Source: Chitinophaga silvisoli (GTDB taxonomy: Bacteria > Bacteroidota > Bacteroidia > Chitinophagales > Chitinophagaceae). Taken from it: a stretch of DNA of 64,000 bases. Position numbers and translations under genes: made by a program. The DNA is taken from the NCBI RefSeq assembly GCF_003412465.1, contig NZ_QTJV01000006.1, forward strand, positions 1 to 64,000, given 5' to 3'. The notes below the pieces were generated by a model that worked only from the letters and a program-made list of their open reading frames with translations, was not told the DNA's origin and did not search any database. Shown here one piece after another: positions 60,121 through 64,000 of this stretch. Numbering within the stretch: position 1 is the first letter of the stretch; the number at the start of each line of letters is the position of its first letter.

Positions 60121-60170
60121 CTTGTATCAAAAGTAATGCGAGGGGCCTGAAATTCTACTTTTGATACAAG
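60121..60170. repeat. Dispersed palindromic repeat, copy C
   Basis: CTTGTATCAAAAGTA (60121-60135) and its exact complement (60156-60170) enclose 20 bp. Flanked by AAAAAG on the left and CACTTTTTTT on the right, it lies 9 bp beyond the stop of GH43 and is shaped as a bidirectional terminator. Confidence 0.75.
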
Positions 60171-60179
60171 CACTTTTTT

Positions 60180-61124
60180 TTATTCAGCTTTTAACCATTT
60201 GAAAGAAGTACTATCCGCCACCAGCTTCTCCCCCACAAATTTCAGTTTAACCATCCCCGTAGCCCTCGGCGATACCTTATCCCCCGAACGATGCGTATGG
60301 AATACATAGTACATATTCCCTTTATTATCAAAGAACACATCGCCGTGCCCCGTTCCATTCTGCCCGATATTATGTCTGCTGATAAACGGGCTATTGTCTG
60401 CCTTCTTCCAGGGCCCTGATGGCGATGTAGCAGTAGCATACCCTACCGCATAATCAATATTCCTGAAATCGTTGGCAGAATAAATCAGGTAATACAGTTT
60501 TCCGTGCTTTATTACTGTTGGCCCTTCTGTGACCGGCCAGTCAGACTTCGCAGTATTTTCCCAGGGTGCTGTGCCGGAGATTAACTCCTTTTCCGTACCC
60601 GGTATGATATCAGACAGGTCTGGTTTCATTTCAGTAACAAAGATGCGGTTGCCGTGTTCCAACTTCACATGAAAGAGATAGACCTTTCCATTGTCATCAA
60701 AAAAGATGAAAGGGTCAATTTGTTTGCCGCTGCCACTGAGCGCATAGCTGCTATCCTGTTTGAAAGGGCCTGCGGGACTGTTGGATCTTGCTATTGCGAT
60801 CTGTTCATTGGCCGTATAAGCCATGTAGTAGGTACCTTTATGGAGGAAGATTTGCGGTGCCCAGAATCCCTGGGAACCATAGGCTTCGCCACGGGTCAAC
60901 GCCAGCCCATTGTTACTGCCTGCGGCAGGTTTCCAGTTTGTAAGATCCCTGGATTCATATACGGGGAAGCCCTGGGGACTGCCGGTTCCGTAGAGGTAGA
61001 ATTTTCCCTTGTCCCTGAACACGGTTGGATCGGCAAGGAAGATGGATGGCTGCTGTGCCAGGCAATACGTGGAAATGAATGTCGTTAGCACGACAATGCT
61101 AAATGAGAGTTTCTGACTAACCAT
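60180..61124 (-). CDS. Glycoside hydrolase family 43 enzyme, secreted
   Basis: 314 residues. Signal peptide to about residue 23 (…TTFISTYCLAQ). Five-bladed propeller with catalytic set D32 (FLADPTVF), D137 (GKQIDPFIFF) and E200 (PVTEGPTV). GH43 enzymes cleave alpha-L-arabinofuranosyl or beta-D-xylosyl bonds of plant hemicellulose. It stands alone without a SusC/D pair. Palindrome C follows its stop. Confidence 0.88.
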   Translation of the reverse strand: MVSQKLSFSIVVLTTFISTYCLAQQPSIFLADPTVFRDKGKFYLYGTGSPQGFPVYESRDLTNWKPAAGSNNGLALTRGEAYGSQGFWAPQIFLHKGTYYMAYTANEQIAIARSNSPAGPFKQDSSYALSGSGKQIDPFIFFDDNGKVYLFHVKLEHGNRIFVTEMKPDLSDIIPGTEKELISGTAPWENTAKSDWPVTEGPTVIKHGKLYYLIYSANDFRNIDYAVGYATATSPSGPWKKADNSPFISRHNIGQNGTGHGDVFFDNKGNMYYVFHTHRSGDKVSPRATGMVKLKFVGEKLVADSTSFKWLKAE

Positions 61125-61165
61125 AATGGTTAAAGATAATAAGCCGGTCTTATATTTTTCAGATC

Positions 61166-61606
61166 TTATTCCAATACAGGTGCTCTCCCCACCGCCTTCA
61201 TCAATTCCAAAAATACCTCCTTCGTATATCCCTCCCTTGTATCCATCCTATACACCTGCTTTCCATTCACCATAACATTCAACAAATACTTTTTCCATCT
61301 ATCCGTACCTTTAATAATCACATCCTGGTAATCCTGCATCGTCATCACCATCCCCTTCAGGCCTATCACCTTCACCCGCCTGAAAAAAAACTGCCTGTAC
61401 TCAATACGCAGATGCCCTCCCTCCAGATTCACCCGGGTCGTAAATCTATAGGTCAGCTGCGAAAGCACCATGTAAAACACAAAAAGATAACCGATAAAGC
61501 GAAATTCTTCATCGAAAAAGAACAATCCAAAGAAATACAATAAAATCGGGAAACGGGTAATATCAAACAAAAACATCGGATACTCCCGGGTTGAACTGAT
61601 TTCCAT
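61166..61606 (-). CDS. Small membrane protein with PH-like domain
   Basis: 146 residues from ATG 61606 (MEISSTREYPMFLF). Two TM helices (about 18-50), then a soluble beta domain RVNLEGGHLRIEYRQFFF and VKVIGLKGMVMTMQDY, like a bacterial PH/YdbS-type fold. Met 61630 is an alternative start. Function unknown. Confidence 0.6.
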   Translation of the reverse strand: MEISSTREYPMFLFDITRFPILLYFFGLFFFDEEFRFIGYLFVFYMVLSQLTYRFTTRVNLEGGHLRIEYRQFFFRRVKVIGLKGMVMTMQDYQDVIIKGTDRWKKYLLNVMVNGKQVYRMDTREGYTKEVFLELMKAVGRAPVLE

Positions 61607-62009
61607 AAACGTGAGGTATAAGGGGTACAAAAGTAAATAAAACTCCCCGACAGTTAAAAATTATTCCAGACTACAACAATACCCTCCTTCATTCAATCTG
61701 ACTCAGTACAACAGCAGCATCAATTAATCATTAAAATTGTCCAAAATAAAGTACTCACAATTCTTCCGGCAACAGGGGAATAGCCCTATCTTTGCCCCGA
61801 CAAGTTAACTAATATATAACCCGAACCTTACCCCTGACTGTAGAGACACATTCATGAAATAACAATAAAGACCCTGACCCTTACTGATTTGCCTGTGTAA
61901 CCCGACACGCATCCAGCTCCTTTATTTTTTTTCATACTGTACATCTTTTCGTCGCATCCATGCGTCGGTTATACTTTTTTATTCATTTATTATCTTTAAA
62001 CCCTTCATC
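61607..62009. other. Intergenic region upstream of the MACPF gene
   Basis: No gene seen. It contains a CGCAT-CC-ATGCG short palindrome near 61955 and a -7-like TATCTTTA at 61991. Confidence 0.5.
61991..61998 (+). promoter_or_regulatory. -7-like box of the MACPF gene
   Basis: TATCTTTA differs from TAnnTTTG only in the last base and lies 11 nt before the ATG at 62010. Confidence 0.4.
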
Positions 62010-63422
62010 ATGAAAAAAATCCTGGTATTCTGTCTGGCTGTAGTCTGCTGGTCATGCCAAAAAGAAAACAACGAAAATCTAAAAGTTAAAAACACCCTTG
62101 CCGACGGAAGCACCCAAAGAGCCGGCGATGGGGTAAACGATGTGATCGGATATGGTTACGATGTAACAGGTGTCTATGCTGATGCCTCTGCTTCAAGAAA
62201 TGCCGTCATCGATATCCCCGCATTCTCAGCTGCCTATCCAAATCGCCTGTATGTATCTTTCCCAAACAGTCAGAGCTTCTTCTCCACCTGGGGACTGAAT
62301 GCACGTGATTTCTCCAGCAAAATTTCGAAAACCATCAACGCCACCTCCGCCTTTTCTGCATTTACCGGTACTGTCAATGCCAGTACAACAGAAACCAATA
62401 CCTATTCATCCAAATACATGTATGGTATTTACAACCTGTTGCTCCAGAAAAAACAAATCCAGTTAAATGCAAGCACCGATCTGCTGAAGAACTACCTTAC
62501 TCCTGAGTTCTTAGCTGATCTGAGTAATCAGTCTCCTGCCTACATCGTCAGCAAATACGGCACACACGTGCATGTAAATATCATCACAGGTGCCAAACTT
62601 GAAATTCTATACCGCTCAGAAACCAGCAGTTCCAGCAGGGAAGTAGCCGTGCAGGCAGGATTGAAAGTTTCCGTAGGCAAGATATTTGATTTAGGGGCTA
62701 CTACCAGCACTGACATCAAAGATGCGCAAAACAACAGTAACCAAAGACTCACTTATCACACCACTGGTGGTGCTATCTCTGTGCCGCTGGCAACCGTAAA
62801 TGTAGACGGTGCTACCAGCGTAAGCCTTGCCGCATGGCAGGGTTCTGTAACGGAGGCCAACTCTGTCCTGGTGGCTATTCCCGCCGATGGCCTGATTGAG
62901 ATCACAGACCTGGTCAGTGATGCAACGCAGAAAGCCGCATTGCAAAATTACATCACGCAGTATATCGCCAGCAGGGCGGTGAATGTAACTTATAATACAA
63001 TGCCTCTACTGAGTTCATATAACATCCTTTCTATGAGCAATATGTTGTCAACAGCACCGGAAACCGCCGGGCTGAGTAACTGGGTACAGAGAGGATCCAT
63101 CGGCCAGATCTTTACGGACAATGGCATGGAAGGAACTGTTCCTGTTTACAGGTATTACCTGAACAACGGCACTTTCTTTTTCAATACCAATTATAATGAA
63201 ATTGGTACAGGTGGAGACCTGGGGCACCTGGATTATATAATTGGTTATATCTATTCCCAGCCCACTACAGGGGCTATACCTATCTACCGGTATAACCATA
63301 ATGGCAAACACTGGTATACGACTAACTATAGTGAATTGGGCGCTGGTGGATATAAAACTGTCGGCGGGTTACTGAGGTATTATTATACCTATGAGGGTAT
63401 CATAGGCTATATTAAGCAGTAA
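62010..63422 (+). CDS. MACPF (perforin-like) lipoprotein with DUF5648-like C-terminus
   Basis: 470 residues. MKKILVFCLAVVCWSCQK ends in a lipobox-type Cys. Residues about 45-320 form a MACPF domain: SKYGTHVHVNIITGAKLE (about 179) matches the Y-G-T-H signature. Residues about 355-450 contain two DUF5648-like repeats, PVYRYYLNNGTFFF and PIYRYNHNGKHWYTTNY. Bacteroidota MACPF proteins include antimicrobial toxins that kill related strains (the BSAP type). Target and toxicity here are unknown. It is followed by a strong terminator. Confidence 0.85.
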   Translation: MKKILVFCLAVVCWSCQKENNENLKVKNTLADGSTQRAGDGVNDVIGYGYDVTGVYADASASRNAVIDIPAFSAAYPNRLYVSFPNSQSFFSTWGLNARDFSSKISKTINATSAFSAFTGTVNASTTETNTYSSKYMYGIYNLLLQKKQIQLNASTDLLKNYLTPEFLADLSNQSPAYIVSKYGTHVHVNIITGAKLEILYRSETSSSSREVAVQAGLKVSVGKIFDLGATTSTDIKDAQNNSNQRLTYHTTGGAISVPLATVNVDGATSVSLAAWQGSVTEANSVLVAIPADGLIEITDLVSDATQKAALQNYITQYIASRAVNVTYNTMPLLSSYNILSMSNMLSTAPETAGLSNWVQRGSIGQIFTDNGMEGTVPVYRYYLNNGTFFFNTNYNEIGTGGDLGHLDYIIGYIYSQPTTGAIPIYRYNHNGKHWYTTNYSELGAGGYKTVGGLLRYYYTYEGIIGYIKQ

Positions 63423-63462
63423 AAACGATTCAGATTGTGAAAAGGCCGGGAATGCCTGGCCT

Positions 63463-63498
63463 GCCCCCTCTAAGACAGGTTCTTTCAGGGGGCTTTTT
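63463..63498 (+). terminator. Intrinsic terminator of the MACPF gene
   Basis: GCCCCCT (63463-63469) pairs with AGGGGGC (63487-63493), followed by TTTTT. Confidence 0.75.
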
Positions 63499-63604
63499 AT
63501 TTGCAAAAAATACAAACTAGTGGGTATTTTTTCCTACTGGCAGAAGTCCTAATTTGCAGGTAAATACAACGCCACACAATTTTAACCCCCAAAATCTTTA
63601 TTGC

Positions 63605-64000
63605 ATGTTTGATAGTGCATCCATGGAAGTGGTTATTGCCCTGGTATTTATTTACCTTATTTACAGTTTACTTGGCTCCCTGCTACAGGAAATCATTGCG
63701 ACAAATATCGGACTACGGGCTTATATTCTCCAGGTTATTATCCGCCGCATGTTAAACGACAGGGGACCCAAAAAGTCCGCACCGCTGAACGACGAATTTT
63801 ATCATTCACTAAACGCTGTATCGAATGAGATAAAAGACAGCAATAAAGGGTTGCGGTCACGGATCCTGCTGTTTATTGTCAGACGGATCCTGAATGATAA
63901 AAGTCTGAATAAACCTGTATTACTAAGTGACGAGTTTTACCGCCATCCGCTGGTCAAGTACCTGGTATCAGGTGCCTGGTGGAGTTTTCGCAAACTCCCC
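63605..64000 (+). CDS. Membrane protein with internal duplication (3' end outside window)
   Basis: 132 codons open to the window edge from the ATG at 63605. One TM helix (about 8-30), then EIIATNIGLRAY, followed by two similar segments: IIRRMLNDRGPKKSAPLNDE-FYHSL (about 45-69) and IVRRILNDKSLNKPVLLSDE-FYRHP (about 91-115). I recognise no named family; the start resembles large Bacteroidota membrane proteins of unknown function. Confidence 0.65.
   Translation, partial: MFDSASMEVVIALVFIYLIYSLLGSLLQEIIATNIGLRAYILQVIIRRMLNDRGPKKSAPLNDEFYHSLNAVSNEIKDSNKGLRSRILLFIVRRILNDKSLNKPVLLSDEFYRHPLVKYLVSGAWWSFRKLP

Overview
The window looks like chromosomal DNA of a Bacteroidota bacterium of the Chitinophaga type. 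Reasons: several promoters match the Bacteroidota -7 box TAnnTTTG, starts lack Shine-Dalgarno sequences, and the protein repertoire fits (TonB-dependent receptors with a carboxypeptidase-D-like plug extension, a giant secreted protein of repeated Ig/PKD-like domains, HxlR, PadR and AraC regulators, SMI1/KNR4-like and DUF1963 proteins, GH43, SMP-30). I found no tRNA, rRNA, CRISPR array or intact transposase.

Layout. 1-6032 is the 5' part of one very large secreted repeat protein on the minus strand; its 3' end lies outside the window. 6681-16469 holds a lipoprotein, an erythromycin-esterase-like enzyme, small membrane and SMI1-like proteins, a metallo-beta-lactamase-fold protein, an alpha/beta hydrolase and two MFS exporters flanking a ketopantoate-reductase-like enzyme. 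16501-25720 holds a TonB receptor and a series of enzyme/regulator pairs (dehydrogenase with AraC, NmrA with AraC, quinone oxidoreductase with HxlR) plus exonuclease III. 25836-35650 holds an LRR-DUF1963 protein, an orphan FtsX/MacB permease, a Crp-regulated DJ-1/monooxygenase pair and a siderophore-type TonB receptor. 36294-48725 is a patchwork with three decayed loci: a histidine kinase/response regulator pair collapsed by deletion, an acyltransferase remnant and an S41 peptidase. It also contains intact genes: a PadR operon, HAD, SMP-30, an RsuA-type pseudouridine synthase and DUF1877.

The most interesting locus is 52937-59886, eight tightly packed genes on the plus strand: a 65-residue cysteine-free putative RiPP precursor, a YcaO cyclodehydratase, a TfuA partner (overlapping YcaO), a SAM methyltransferase, a TIR-domain protein with a C-terminal half resembling the DeoR sensor fold, a 318-residue orphan, a divergent ATP-type PEP carboxykinase with an intact P-loop, and a small multi-TM protein overlapping it by 4 bp. 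YcaO plus TfuA is the known pair for peptide thioamidation. Joining it to a TIR domain and a small membrane protein suggests a peptide-modification system linked to conflict or defence, which I cannot match to a described system.

After this come a GH43 glycosidase, a small membrane protein, a MACPF (perforin-like) lipoprotein and the start of an unidentified membrane protein. Regulatory DNA is unusually readable: a canonical TGTGA-N6-TCACA site, an HxlR-type palindrome, two 21-bp-period direct repeats, several promoters whose -7 box ends 3-5 nt before the start codon, and a dispersed palindromic repeat (core TGTATCAAAAGTA) lying just after genes at three places.
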